Source of the DNA: a virus
IMG/VR virus record: IMGVR_UViG_3300030098_000384
Span: 2,707-28,664 of that record
Direction: 5' to 3' (one strand)
DNA: 25,958 nucleotides
Shown: positions 15,696 through 22,783 of the stretch, one piece after another
Numbering within the stretch: the first letter of the stretch is position 1
Layout: every line of letters begins with the position of its first letter
Notes under the pieces: generated by a model
The model's input: only the letters and a program-made list of their open reading frames with translations
What the model was told of the DNA's origin: nothing
Databases searched by the model: none
Translations under genes and position numbers: made by a program

Positions 15696-16918
15696 GATTC
15701 ATACCTTCCTAGTTTATAATTCAATTCACAAGTTATGACACCATGCCAACCTGTTAATTTATTCTTTACGATATTTAAATGCCTTTGTAAATCTTCTACA
15801 TCACCATCATCTTGCTTTGGTGGATTCTTAGCTATTAATATCATAAGATCTGCTTCCGCAGCTTTACCAGTTCTACTGCCTTCCATCATGGATTGATTCA
15901 ATAAAACTTTACCCTCTGCATCAGCAGACAGTTGTGACATGTAAAAGACTGCACACTCATGTTGTTTAGCAATCTGTCTTGCATGTATTGCATTTGCTTT
16001 AAGTGCTTCATCTGCTCGTGCAAACCCTTGAGTCCTAGCAAACTTGTCACCCATATCAAGCAGAAGAACATCAGGCTTGTACGATTTACATACACTCTCC
16101 ACCCAAGACATATCTCTGCCTGTAGCATCTTTGATTTTAATTTTATCTTTTATTGGTGCATACAAGTCTCTAGCTTTTGATGGGTCCTTCTTAACTTGTT
16201 GCATAGTCATACCTGTAGCTGCAGTTAAATATCTTGCACCAACTCTGTGACTGCCTTCTTCATTACACAACACAATACAGTTAGCACCTTGATGTGCCAA
16301 ACCGTTTGGTGATGCAATCATACTAGCATGAAAAGATGTCTTACCTGTATTTGGTCTAGCACCCACTTCAATCAAATGACCTGCATTCACACCATGTATC
16401 ATACGTGTGAGTGATGGAATGTTAAAGTTCCACCTCGCTTCAAGATCGTTTTTGGCTAACAATGTCTCTATTTCTATGTCATCCCACTCTACATTTAAGT
16501 CAGGTGTAAAGTCATCGTTATATTGTTCTAGTAATAACCGTAGTGGTTCTAGACTAGTCTGCACACCATTCACATAGTCAAAGCCTAAGTTAGCTACATC
16601 CTCACCTATAACTTGTTGGAATAGTTTTGATAACACTTCTTGTGCCACATCGCCACCCAAGGGTTGTTCTTTTTTAATTGTTTTGAAAAGTATTGAGTAT
16701 GCTTGTTTTTGTGCAGTTGTCATTGAAGGATGACTAGACATAAACAATGCTTCAATCTCATCCGGGGATAGAGTTCTCTCATACCTATCCATTGCTAAAT
16801 CTATTGATTGTTTTATCTTTCTAGCATCTTTGCTAAACAATCGGTCTGGACATCTTGCACCACGATGTTCATCGTAGAACGTTTTATCCATTAAACTTCT
16901 TAATAATGCTAATTCCAT
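15692..16918 (-). CDS. DnaB/T7 gp4-type replicative helicase (408 aa)
   Basis: A RecA-fold hexameric helicase that would unwind the fork 5' to 3'. The Walker A is GARPNTGKT at 186-194. A likely catalytic Glu lies in CNEEG (about 220), the Walker B is VLLLDMGD at 284-291, the Gln-containing motif is YMSQLS (Gln329), and GSRTGKAAEAD at 347-357 follows the usual arginine-finger region. About 170 N-terminal residues form a helical domain rather than a primase, so primase is a separate gene, unlike T7 gp4. GGAG lies six bases before the ATG, and the gene begins three bases after the primase stop. Confidence 0.93.
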   Translation of the reverse strand: MELALLRSLMDKTFYDEHRGARCPDRLFSKDARKIKQSIDLAMDRYERTLSPDEIEALFMSSHPSMTTAQKQAYSILFKTIKKEQPLGGDVAQEVLSKLFQQVIGEDVANLGFDYVNGVQTSLEPLRLLLEQYNDDFTPDLNVEWDDIEIETLLAKNDLEARWNFNIPSLTRMIHGVNAGHLIEVGARPNTGKTSFHASMIASPNGLAHQGANCIVLCNEEGSHRVGARYLTAATGMTMQQVKKDPSKARDLYAPIKDKIKIKDATGRDMSWVESVCKSYKPDVLLLDMGDKFARTQGFARADEALKANAIHARQIAKQHECAVFYMSQLSADAEGKVLLNQSMMEGSRTGKAAEADLMILIAKNPPKQDDGDVEDLQRHLNIVKNKLTGWHGVITCELNYKLGRYES

Positions 16919-16921
16919 ATT

Positions 16922-17713
16922 TTACTCCTTCGGGGTTAGGTTATATAAATTAGTTATATCTTTTTTATTATAGTATTTTAAATCGTCTGTTAGTCGTAAC
17001 ACCTTTATGTTGTTCACGTATCCTCTTAACTCTTTTGCAAACGCAAAAATCTTCGGCATAGCATCGGGGTCAAGTGCTATAATAATTGTAGAGAACCGTG
17101 AAAGAAACTTCTTGTGTTCTTCTGAGAGTGAAGTTCCAAGAATAGCAACCCCGATGTATGCATTGCCACCAACTTTAGCAGCACTAACACAGTCCTCTAC
17201 AACAACACCGACAGTACCACTGCCATAATAATATGGCAAGGTATTATTTCCGTATCGTTTCCACTTAGGCAATCTAGATGTTAGTGCTCTTCCAGTAGCA
17301 TCTACAATTTTATTATCATCCTTAATTAGGAAAACAACTCTATCTTCTTTAACATCATAATGTAAATCCAATTCATTTGGATCTAAACTCCATGTGTCGC
17401 AGAACTCTATTAACTTTTTTCTATTATTATGGGGAACAATATATTCGGGTAACACAAAGGCAGTGCATGGAGGAGATTCATTTTCTTTCTGTGACTTCGC
17501 AGTCTTAATATCATCAGCAGAAAGTCTTACCTTTGTGTTACCACTTATGTTACAAGAAGCCTTGTAACAATTCCAAACTAACATTCCCATGTTATTAGTA
17601 GCAGTAAATGTTTTATAACCATTACAAATGGGGCAGTTAAGTCTCTTAGTATGTCCTATGGGTATGTCTAGATCTAACATATACCCCCGGACAACGTTAA
17701 TGTCATTTACCAT
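16922..17713 (-). CDS. DNA primase, T7-like with zinc-binding and Toprim domains (263 aa)
   Basis: Makes RNA primers for lagging-strand synthesis. The N-terminal zinc-binding module has Cys27/Cys30 (CPIC) and Cys49/Cys54 (CYKASC). The Toprim core has Glu173 in VVEDCVSAAK and Asp215/Asp217 in IIIALDPDA. The size is close to the primase half of T7 gp4, with no helicase fused to it. The ATG has only a weak ribosome site and lies four bases after the integrase stop. With the next gene it forms a split version of the T7 primase-helicase. Confidence 0.92.
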   Translation of the reverse strand: MVNDINVVRGYMLDLDIPIGHTKRLNCPICNGYKTFTATNNMGMLVWNCYKASCNISGNTKVRLSADDIKTAKSQKENESPPCTAFVLPEYIVPHNNRKKLIEFCDTWSLDPNELDLHYDVKEDRVVFLIKDDNKIVDATGRALTSRLPKWKRYGNNTLPYYYGSGTVGVVVEDCVSAAKVGGNAYIGVAILGTSLSEEHKKFLSRFSTIIIALDPDAMPKIFAFAKELRGYVNNIKVLRLTDDLKYYNKKDITNLYNLTPKE

Positions 17714-17717
17714 AATT

Positions 17718-18611
17718 CTAAAAATCCGTCAATTTTTTTCTTGCATCGAGTGCAAAGTTAGCAGAAGTAAAGGTATTTTTCATGTATGGTTTCACACTCT
17801 GTGGATTAGAGTGACCTGTTACTGCCATGATATTACCCATAGATACTCCAGCATCTACCATCTCTGTTGTACCAGTTCTTCTAAGGTCAGATAATCGCAA
17901 ATTTTCAGACAATCCTGCTTCATTCATGATCTTCCTACCTATGAATGGTAGTTTAGTGAGCGAATAAGGCTCATACAGACCCCTTCTTGGCTTCGGTCTA
18001 GGGGTAACATACCTCTGAAATCCAAAGTCCTCACGTTGAGATTTTAACATGTCGTTAAGATCATCAGATATAGGCAAGAACACCTCTGCTTTTCTCTTTG
18101 ACTGTTTGATATGTGCTTTTTGATTGTCCAAATCCAAACTGTCCCATGTTAACACTCGCATGTCACCCAATCTTTGACACCACTCGTATGCCATATGCAC
18201 AATCAAACCTATGCTTCTATAATTAAAGTGAGAATAAGCATGATCTAGGAACTTTTTGACATCTTCTTTCTGCCAAACAACCTTTCTTTGTTCAGGTGTC
18301 CTCTTTTTTACATTTGAAAAAGGATTTGAGTTACAATACTCCATTTGAATACCATAATTTACTAAAACTCTTGACACAGACATGACATGATTCGCCATAT
18401 GTATGCCTTTTTCACACCATTTTTCGTAACACATCTTAGCATTCTTAGTTGTGATATCAGATAAGTTAGTACTACCCAAAGTGCGAGTAGTACCAACATT
18501 TGTATCCATAGCTACACTAAGAAAATACTTATATTGTGCTTTGGTTTCATCACGTAAGTTGTTGAAATCAAACGATAAATAGTATTCTTGTAGTAACTTA
18601 TTTGTCTTCAT
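17718..18611 (-). CDS. int: Tyrosine recombinase / integrase (297 aa)
   Basis: Strand-exchange enzyme of the XerD/lambda Int family. The start is set at the ATG at 18611, overlapping the upstream stop by one base (TAATG); a longer frame to 18680 only re-reads the neighbour. Catalytic positions match XerD closely: Arg147 (CQRLGD), Lys172 or Lys174, Arg244 (SDLRR), His267 (TGHSN) and nucleophile Tyr276 (KPYMKN). The box II His is Ser241 here. The N-terminal 110 residues look like a core-binding SAM-like domain. An integrase suggests capacity for lysogeny, yet it sits inside the replication operon, with no excisionase or repressor recognised and no attachment site beside it. Confidence 0.93.
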   Translation of the reverse strand: MKTNKLLQEYYLSFDFNNLRDETKAQYKYFLSVAMDTNVGTTRTLGSTNLSDITTKNAKMCYEKWCEKGIHMANHVMSVSRVLVNYGIQMEYCNSNPFSNVKKRTPEQRKVVWQKEDVKKFLDHAYSHFNYRSIGLIVHMAYEWCQRLGDMRVLTWDSLDLDNQKAHIKQSKRKAEVFLPISDDLNDMLKSQREDFGFQRYVTPRPKPRRGLYEPYSLTKLPFIGRKIMNEAGLSENLRLSDLRRTGTTEMVDAGVSMGNIMAVTGHSNPQSVKPYMKNTFTSANFALDARKKLTDF

Positions 18612-19465
18612 TACGCTGCCACCAATTGCTTGAACTGTGGTGAGTTTATCCACTTGGCAACCTCTTGCTCTCTCTTCCACATGGACTCTGCCTTAGTGTC
18701 GTGACCAGTATTTCTAAGAGTGAAACCATTGTGGTCATCAGCATAAGAAGAGTAGTTAGTGAAAGCAGAGTAAAGAGCAAACACATTCTTACCTCGCTTG
18801 GCAATCTCTCTGTGTGCTAACTCATACATCTTGTCTACCATCTTCTCAGACTTGATGATGCTAGATAAGAATGTCTTACCATCTACATTGAGAGGTGTAT
18901 CTGCCCACTTCTGTAGCATCTGACAACGCAACTCAAAGTTAGCTCTAGCTTTCTTAACTCTATTGATAAAGTTACCATAGAGAAAGCCACTAGTATTCTT
19001 CATCACGATACTGCTGAAGTCCCCAGTGATCTGTCCGTTGCTACAATAAGTATCAATAGCACCAGTATGCACTTGATTAGAACAAGACCCATCAATACCA
19101 TGCAAAGCAATGATACGTTCATTGATGACAGTCCTATGCTTGTTGGTGATCACCTCATGCTGAACATTAGGTAAGATGATATCCAAGAAACCAAAGGCAT
19201 TATTCCTAGCAGTCTTGATCTTTACCTCTGCATCTTCTAGCTCGTGAGGCAATCTATTGTCTTGTATCACTTGCTTGATCCCATTGAAAAACTGTGGGTG
19301 TGATGCACACTTGAAGCCATCGCCTACAATACCGATATAGTCTCCAGTACTTTTGTTGATGACATACTTTTTGCCTTTCATCTTGGTTGGCTTGAAGCCT
19401 ACTTTGAAGTCAAGGTCAGATCCCTCTATCTGAAATAAAGGGTTAGTTACAAAATCTAATGGCAT
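18611..19465 (-). CDS. DUF932 phage/plasmid-type protein (284 aa)
   Basis: Resembles the DUF932 (phage/plasmid-like TIGR03299) family: an N-terminal strand-rich part with NKSTGDYIGIVGDGFKCASH, a middle with VITNKHRTVINERIIALHG, and a helical C-terminal part with YELAHREIAKRGKNVFALYS. The biochemical role is not established; such genes occur on phages and plasmids, often near replication or recombination genes. AAAGGAG precedes the ATG. The coding sequence looks less A+T-rich than its neighbours, which I judged by eye. It is coupled to the integrase by the TAATG overlap. Confidence 0.8.
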   Translation of the reverse strand: MPLDFVTNPLFQIEGSDLDFKVGFKPTKMKGKKYVINKSTGDYIGIVGDGFKCASHPQFFNGIKQVIQDNRLPHELEDAEVKIKTARNNAFGFLDIILPNVQHEVITNKHRTVINERIIALHGIDGSCSNQVHTGAIDTYCSNGQITGDFSSIVMKNTSGFLYGNFINRVKKARANFELRCQMLQKWADTPLNVDGKTFLSSIIKSEKMVDKMYELAHREIAKRGKNVFALYSAFTNYSSYADDHNGFTLRNTGHDTKAESMWKREQEVAKWINSPQFKQLVAA

Positions 19466-19492
19466 GATATTCTCCTTTCTCCATTGTTTGTA

Positions 19493-19498
19493 ATTATA
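19493..19498 (-). promoter_or_regulatory. Possible -10 element upstream of DUF932/integrase
   Basis: TATAAT on the minus strand, about 30 bases before the DUF932 ATG, in the only gap (28 bases) of this part of the operon. No good -35 hexamer lies 16-18 bases upstream, so this is weak evidence for a separate promoter. Confidence 0.25.
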
Positions 19499-19820
19499 GT
19501 TGTTGTAGTAAGTTTAAGTCTGTGCCATAGCTTACGATACAATATATTTTATGTTCGGGATGATACTCCACCACAGTAAATGTTTTCGTATCGAAGTTGA
19601 CATATATTTGCAAGGGAAGAGACTCAATCCTCTCTTGCAAACCCTCTTTACTTCTAACTTTAGTCAGTTGTACTGCATTAAACAACAAGGTCTCACTCTT
19701 CTCTTTTATAGCTGATTGAACCTCTTGCTCTTCTGCACACATGACAGGCTTGTCATTCCAACTACCACCCCATGCATACGTACTGACTAAAATCATCAGT
19801 GTAATTAAAATTATTCTCAT
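19494..19820 (-). CDS. Small exported protein (108 aa)
   Basis: The ATG at 19820 is chosen because GGGAGA lies upstream and the codon overlaps the preceding stop (ATGA). Residues 1-22 form a clean signal peptide (MRIILITLMILVSTYAWGG) with a small-residue cleavage region and no lipobox Cys. The mature part has two cysteines, at about 30 and 92, which could form a disulfide in the periplasm, and strand-rich segments (LQIYVNFDTKTFTVVEYHP). I recall unnamed marine-phage proteins of this form. Placement after a hydrolase and a membrane protein suggests a lysis or envelope role, possibly spanin-like, but there is no spanin signature. Confidence 0.75.
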   Translation of the reverse strand: MRIILITLMILVSTYAWGGSWNDKPVMCAEEQEVQSAIKEKSETLLFNAVQLTKVRSKEGLQERIESLPLQIYVNFDTKTFTVVEYHPEHKIYCIVSYGTDLNLLQQL

Positions 19821-20023
19821 AGAAATTTCTCCCATACTGCCTTTATAAATACAAATAAACCATAGACATGTAGCAAAATAACTACCGTCTTCAGAACTTT
19901 GTTCATTTGGTCATCTGCCATATATACCCAATCTTGGTATTTCTTTTCTTTTGGTGAGATGTATGCTTTCATTCCTACATAATCAAAGTTCCAAGCATCT
20001 CGCCTAGTATCTTTTTTAGTCAT
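19817..20023 (-). CDS. Single-helix membrane protein, holin candidate (68 aa)
   Basis: About 42 polar residues followed by one C-terminal transmembrane helix (about 44-62, including VVILLHVYGLFVFIKAVW). ATG at 20021-20023 overlaps the cell-wall hydrolase stop by eight bases; the downstream exported-protein gene overlaps it in turn. The hydrolase has no signal peptide, so a pore-forming partner is expected, and this is the nearest membrane protein. The holin call is inference: size and context fit, but most holins have more helices or an N-terminal helix. Confidence 0.65.
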   Translation of the reverse strand: MTKKDTRRDAWNFDYVGMKAYISPKEKKYQDWVYMADDQMNKVLKTVVILLHVYGLFVFIKAVWEKFL

Positions 20024-20444
20024 GCTTTTCCCACCTATAAAATATGTGATCGTCTATTCTAGTTACATACGTCTTAGTCTCTGCCCAACTAGGATTAACA
20101 TAGTAGGCATGATAATGTGTAGCACCCTCAACAAAGTCATCTAGATGTCCATTATACACACCGTTAGCAACATGCATAGCAGTCTCCATAGCTTTCTTTT
20201 GTTTAGGTTTATCACTTTTCCCATCACAATACCAGCTAAATTGACATTTATTTTTTATTGGTAACGATGGTTTCCACTTATATGTTAAGCCTTGCTTGAC
20301 TACATCGCAGACATTGTTGGGATACCTAGGATCTTTGACCCTATTCATCACAACTTGTGCAACTGCCACTTGCCCAATGAAACTTTGATTCTTAGCTTCG
20401 TGGTACACATTAAGTGCTAGACACATTAACGATTCCATTAACAT
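20016..20444 (-). CDS. SleB-type cell-wall hydrolase (probable endolysin, 142 aa)
   Basis: Matches the Hydrolase_2/SleB family, which cleaves peptidoglycan glycan strands. The pattern VYHEAKNQSFIGQVAVAQVV holds the presumed catalytic Glu16; further family features are VVMNRV, CQFSWYCDG (67-75) and ATHYHAYYV (108-116). Length is normal for the single catalytic domain with no binding domain. The start is the ATG overlapping the methyltransferase stop (TAATG), with AAAGGA eight bases upstream; an in-frame start 45 bases earlier would lie inside the methyltransferase. No signal peptide, so release through a holin is expected. Its place between a methyltransferase and the DUF932/integrase genes, far from the structural arm, is unusual. 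Confidence 0.9.
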   Translation of the reverse strand: MLMESLMCLALNVYHEAKNQSFIGQVAVAQVVMNRVKDPRYPNNVCDVVKQGLTYKWKPSLPIKNKCQFSWYCDGKSDKPKQKKAMETAMHVANGVYNGHLDDFVEGATHYHAYYVNPSWAETKTYVTRIDDHIFYRWEKHD

Positions 20445-21616
20445 TATTTTATTCCTTTCAATATATGTGCTATGACATCTACAGTCCAACCATTCCCAAT
20501 CATCTTGTATCTCTGAGTATTGGAAACACCTTCTGTGTAGTTGTCAGGCAAGGTTTGTAATCTCTCACACTCTAGTGGTGTAAGTTTTCGGTACAAGAAG
20601 TCTTCGCCTACCACCACATTATCTTTCTGTACTGTGGTAAGACAGTTGGACTTTGCACCATCGCTAACCTCAAGTTGCGTAGTGAATGGCAACTCTAGTT
20701 GGTTATCTTTTCTAGTCCCATGCTCATCAAGCCTACGATTAACAATGCGACCAATGGCAACCTTTGGTTGTCTGTGTCCACCTTGCATAGTCGTAAGGGT
20801 AGGTGACTTACCTTGAGGTGAATACACTCTCTTGATAATATCAAACCCCTTGATGTCATTAGCAACACCTACTTGTATAGGCTTCTTGCTTTTGACAAAC
20901 GTAGGTATCTGCCCCTTGTACATAGATGCAGTAAGACAATGTGCCTTATCATCATCAACAGACTTGACTAGATCTCCTCGCACTCTGCCACACCATGTAC
21001 CCTTGAGGTAGTTGGGTGCTTCATCAAATGGCAAGTCCTCTAGTATATCAGATAGAACAATACCTTTGTCTTGTGGTTGTGTGACGTTAGGTATGTTAGT
21101 CCAATACAATCTGTTACGATTCTGTGCTGACATGAGGGCAGAGTTGATTGCAATAGGCTCAACACCTAGAGCATTCGTAATCACATCTTGTGACTCTTTC
21201 TTCATACGTACATTCTCCAACAAGAACTTTACTTGTGGTTTACCCAACTGTGCCTTTCTCGTATTGATATTATTGACGATCCTAATAAACTCAAAGAATA
21301 ATTTGCTGCGAGGATCATCAAAATTAAGTTGTCTACCCGCAAAAGAAAAACCTTGGCAAGGTGATCCTGCAAGTATCAAGTCTATATTTGTAGCCATCAT
21401 CTCTAGTAGACAATCATCCTTGACTCTATCCATAGGAATACCCCTCATGATATCGGTTACATCTCCTACATGCACAATATCCGGGAAGTTTTTCTTAGCT
21501 ACCTCAATGGCATACTTGTCAATCTCTGATGCAAAGTAATTCTTTACCTTGATGTCAGCACGTTGCAAGGCTAACTGCCCACAACTCATGCCATCAAATA
21601 AACTTAGTACATTCAT
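20444..21616 (-). CDS. DNA (cytosine-5) methyltransferase (390 aa)
   Basis: Methylates carbon 5 of cytosine in a target sequence that cannot be read from the gene. Motif I is LSLFDGMSCG (4-13), motif IV GSPCQGFSF with nucleophile Cys87, motif VI LENV (133-136), motif VIII QNRNRLYW (165-172), motif IX the LTPLECERLQTLPDNYT segment (345-361), and motif X GNGWTVDVI (374-382). The target-recognition region contains three similar short segments, noted separately. No restriction enzyme gene is adjacent, so it is a solitary enzyme, commonly read as protection against host restriction or gene regulation. Overlaps its upstream neighbour by four bases and the hydrolase by one. Confidence 0.96.
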   Translation of the reverse strand: MNVLSLFDGMSCGQLALQRADIKVKNYFASEIDKYAIEVAKKNFPDIVHVGDVTDIMRGIPMDRVKDDCLLEMMATNIDLILAGSPCQGFSFAGRQLNFDDPRSKLFFEFIRIVNNINTRKAQLGKPQVKFLLENVRMKKESQDVITNALGVEPIAINSALMSAQNRNRLYWTNIPNVTQPQDKGIVLSDILEDLPFDEAPNYLKGTWCGRVRGDLVKSVDDDKAHCLTASMYKGQIPTFVKSKKPIQVGVANDIKGFDIIKRVYSPQGKSPTLTTMQGGHRQPKVAIGRIVNRRLDEHGTRKDNQLELPFTTQLEVSDGAKSNCLTTVQKDNVVVGEDFLYRKLTPLECERLQTLPDNYTEGVSNTQRYKMIGNGWTVDVIAHILKGIK

Positions 21617-21822
21617 AGCTTCTCCTTTCGTATTGCTACATAGTCTCTTGTGAGTTTATGTTTGAAATATAAGTTGTCTTCATCCTCATACATAAACATA
21701 TAAAACTTCTTTATTAAGAAAGCTCCTTCTTCATATTTTTGTATCACTTCTTCTTGATTCTTAGGTGCTTTCAAGATAGTCTTGCCACCCTCACTTAACT
21801 GATCTCTTTGTGTGCTACTCAT
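21613..21822 (-). CDS. Hypothetical protein (69 aa)
   Basis: ATG at 21820-21822 with GAGGAG seven bases upstream; overlaps the methyltransferase start by four bases (ATGA). A hydrophilic N-terminus (MSSTQRDQLSEGGKT) is followed by a mixed alpha/beta body with an aromatic segment (FLIKKFYMFMYEDEDNLYF). No motif recognised. Close coupling to the methyltransferase suggests co-expression. Confidence 0.7.
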   Translation of the reverse strand: MSSTQRDQLSEGGKTILKAPKNQEEVIQKYEEGAFLIKKFYMFMYEDEDNLYFKHKLTRDYVAIRKEKL

Positions 21823-22000
21823 GTGTCCACTCCTCTTGTTTACAAAACAAATCTATACCAAAGTCATAGCCTTGCTTATAATAATGATGTGATTGTTTCT
21901 CATCTCTTGTGCCATGTAACATAGCATCCGTCACACCATCCTTAAACTTTTCTATGACCTTATGCTCTTTTATTTTTTTCTCTAATTCAATTAAGCTCAT
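21815..22000 (-). CDS. Small protein with RMF-like motif (61 aa)
   Basis: ATG at 21998-22000 with AAAGGAG upstream. The sequence starts with a charged helix (MSLIELEKKIKEHKVIEKF) and contains HHYYKQGYDFGIDLF at about 38-52. The KQGYDFG core resembles the QRGYQAG signature of ribosome modulation factor and the similar stretch in the 72-aa protein at 7976-8194. Function unknown; a ribosome or RNA contact is a guess from that motif. Overlaps both neighbours by a few bases. Confidence 0.7.
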   Translation of the reverse strand: MSLIELEKKIKEHKVIEKFKDGVTDAMLHGTRDEKQSHHYYKQGYDFGIDLFCKQEEWTHE

Positions 22001-22167
22001 GTCTCATCTCCTTTCCATTTATAACACGTATAGTGTATCTTAAATTTAAATGCACTAGTATCATTACATGCCACATCAGACTCTAGGACACGCACTAATC
22101 TCTTCCTAGCTTCTTCTTCTGTGTCGGCTTCAATGACATCATCATATGTAACAATCCAATTAGGCAT
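21997..22167 (-). CDS. Small hypothetical protein (56 aa)
   Basis: ATG at 22165-22167 and stop TGA at 21997-21999, overlapping both neighbours (8 bases upstream; ATGA downstream). The product reads MPNWIVTYDDVIEADTEEEA, then a helix (RKRLVRVLESDV), then a strand with HYTCYKW: a beta-alpha-beta layout typical of compact phage proteins. AGAGGA lies close before the ATG. Function unknown. Confidence 0.72.
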   Translation of the reverse strand: MPNWIVTYDDVIEADTEEEARKRLVRVLESDVACNDTSAFKFKIHYTCYKWKGDET

Positions 22168-22375
22168 GTCCTCTGTTCCTTAAATAAGACATCATTTGTA
22201 AGACAGAACTCATGTGATCCACCATCTTCTTATATGAATCAAACTTTAGTTTCTTTGCTTTGACACCTTGTAGTTGAGGTATAACCTTACCCTCAGTAAA
22301 GAGCGAAAGATCACTCTTATCTAAGCTCCATTGAACATGCGTACCATTACGCACCTCATACAATACTTTACTCAT
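22160..22375 (-). CDS. Hypothetical protein (71 aa)
   Basis: ATG at 22373-22375 with GGGAGAG upstream. The sequence begins MSKVLYEVRNGTHVQWSLDK and ends in a Met-rich helix (MVDHMSSVLQMMSYLRNRG). No membrane segment and no recognised domain. It overlaps its upstream neighbour by four bases and its downstream neighbour by eight, as usual in this early-type cluster. Confidence 0.72.
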   Translation of the reverse strand: MSKVLYEVRNGTHVQWSLDKSDLSLFTEGKVIPQLQGVKAKKLKFDSYKKMVDHMSSVLQMMSYLRNRGHA

Positions 22376-22539
22376 TTTTGATCTCTCCCTTGTAATAAAT
22401 CACGATTTTGTTTTTGCTTTTTAGTTAATGATTTTTCGTAAATCTCATTATCATGATTGATTTTATCAATACTAGCTTTAGTTAAATCATATAATCTTTT
22501 GCTATATGGTCTATTCCAATATTTAGTTTTATTTTCCAT
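22372..22539 (-). CDS. Small basic protein (55 aa)
   Basis: ATG at 22537-22539 with AAAGGAG upstream at good spacing; TGA at 22372-22374 overlaps the next ATG. The product (MENKTKYWNRPYSKRLYDLT at the start) is basic and rich in Lys, Gln and Asn, with a LTKKQKQNRDLL segment. It has no cysteine and no hydrophobic helix. Function unknown; a nucleic-acid or protein-binding role would be typical of such early peptides, but nothing shows it. Confidence 0.72.
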   Translation of the reverse strand: MENKTKYWNRPYSKRLYDLTKASIDKINHDNEIYEKSLTKKQKQNRDLLQGRDQK

Positions 22540-22783
22540 GAAACTTCTCCTTTCTAAGTTTGTTCCATTCTTGTATTGACATCTTAAATCTAGATAGCTG
22601 AGAACGTACCTTAGAAGGGGTAACTAAATCCCCTTGTGTGATACGCACCCACTTCCTACCTACAACTGCATACACAAGATACTGCCCACAGATAGGATAC
22701 CTAGTATCATAAAAGTTGGCAGAGTATCTCTGTGCATTCGCCCACAAGTTACTAAGTGGCTTTTCTAATGTGGACACTCTCAT
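22529..22783 (-). CDS. Hypothetical protein (84 aa)
   Basis: I take the ATG at 22783 (MRVSTLEKPLSNLW), which overlaps the upstream stop (ATGA); a GTG nine codons earlier would lie inside the upstream gene. The body has YPICGQYLVYAVVGRKWVRI, likely a beta hairpin, and a basic C-terminal helix. The GQYLV stretch recurs in the C-terminal part of the neighbouring 186-aa protein (RGQYLVDGENWRR), which may hint at a shared small fold. No known domain recognised. Confidence 0.7.
   Translation of the reverse strand: MRVSTLEKPLSNLWANAQRYSANFYDTRYPICGQYLVYAVVGRKWVRITQGDLVTPSKVRSQLSRFKMSIQEWNKLRKEKFHGK

Noticed and set aside
17700-18620. attP beside the integrase
   Set aside because: Coding regions abut or overlap on both sides and no tRNA-like 3' end was seen; any attP is probably outside the window.
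18612-18680. Longer N-terminus for the integrase
   Set aside because: The extra 23 residues re-read the DUF932 gene end in another frame; the TAATG-coupled ATG at 18611 gives a normal XerD-like length and numbering.
21012-21539. 175-codon plus-strand open frame opposite the methyltransferase
   Set aside because: The methyltransferase has complete motifs on the minus strand; this frame is low-complexity and without a ribosome site or neighbours on its strand.
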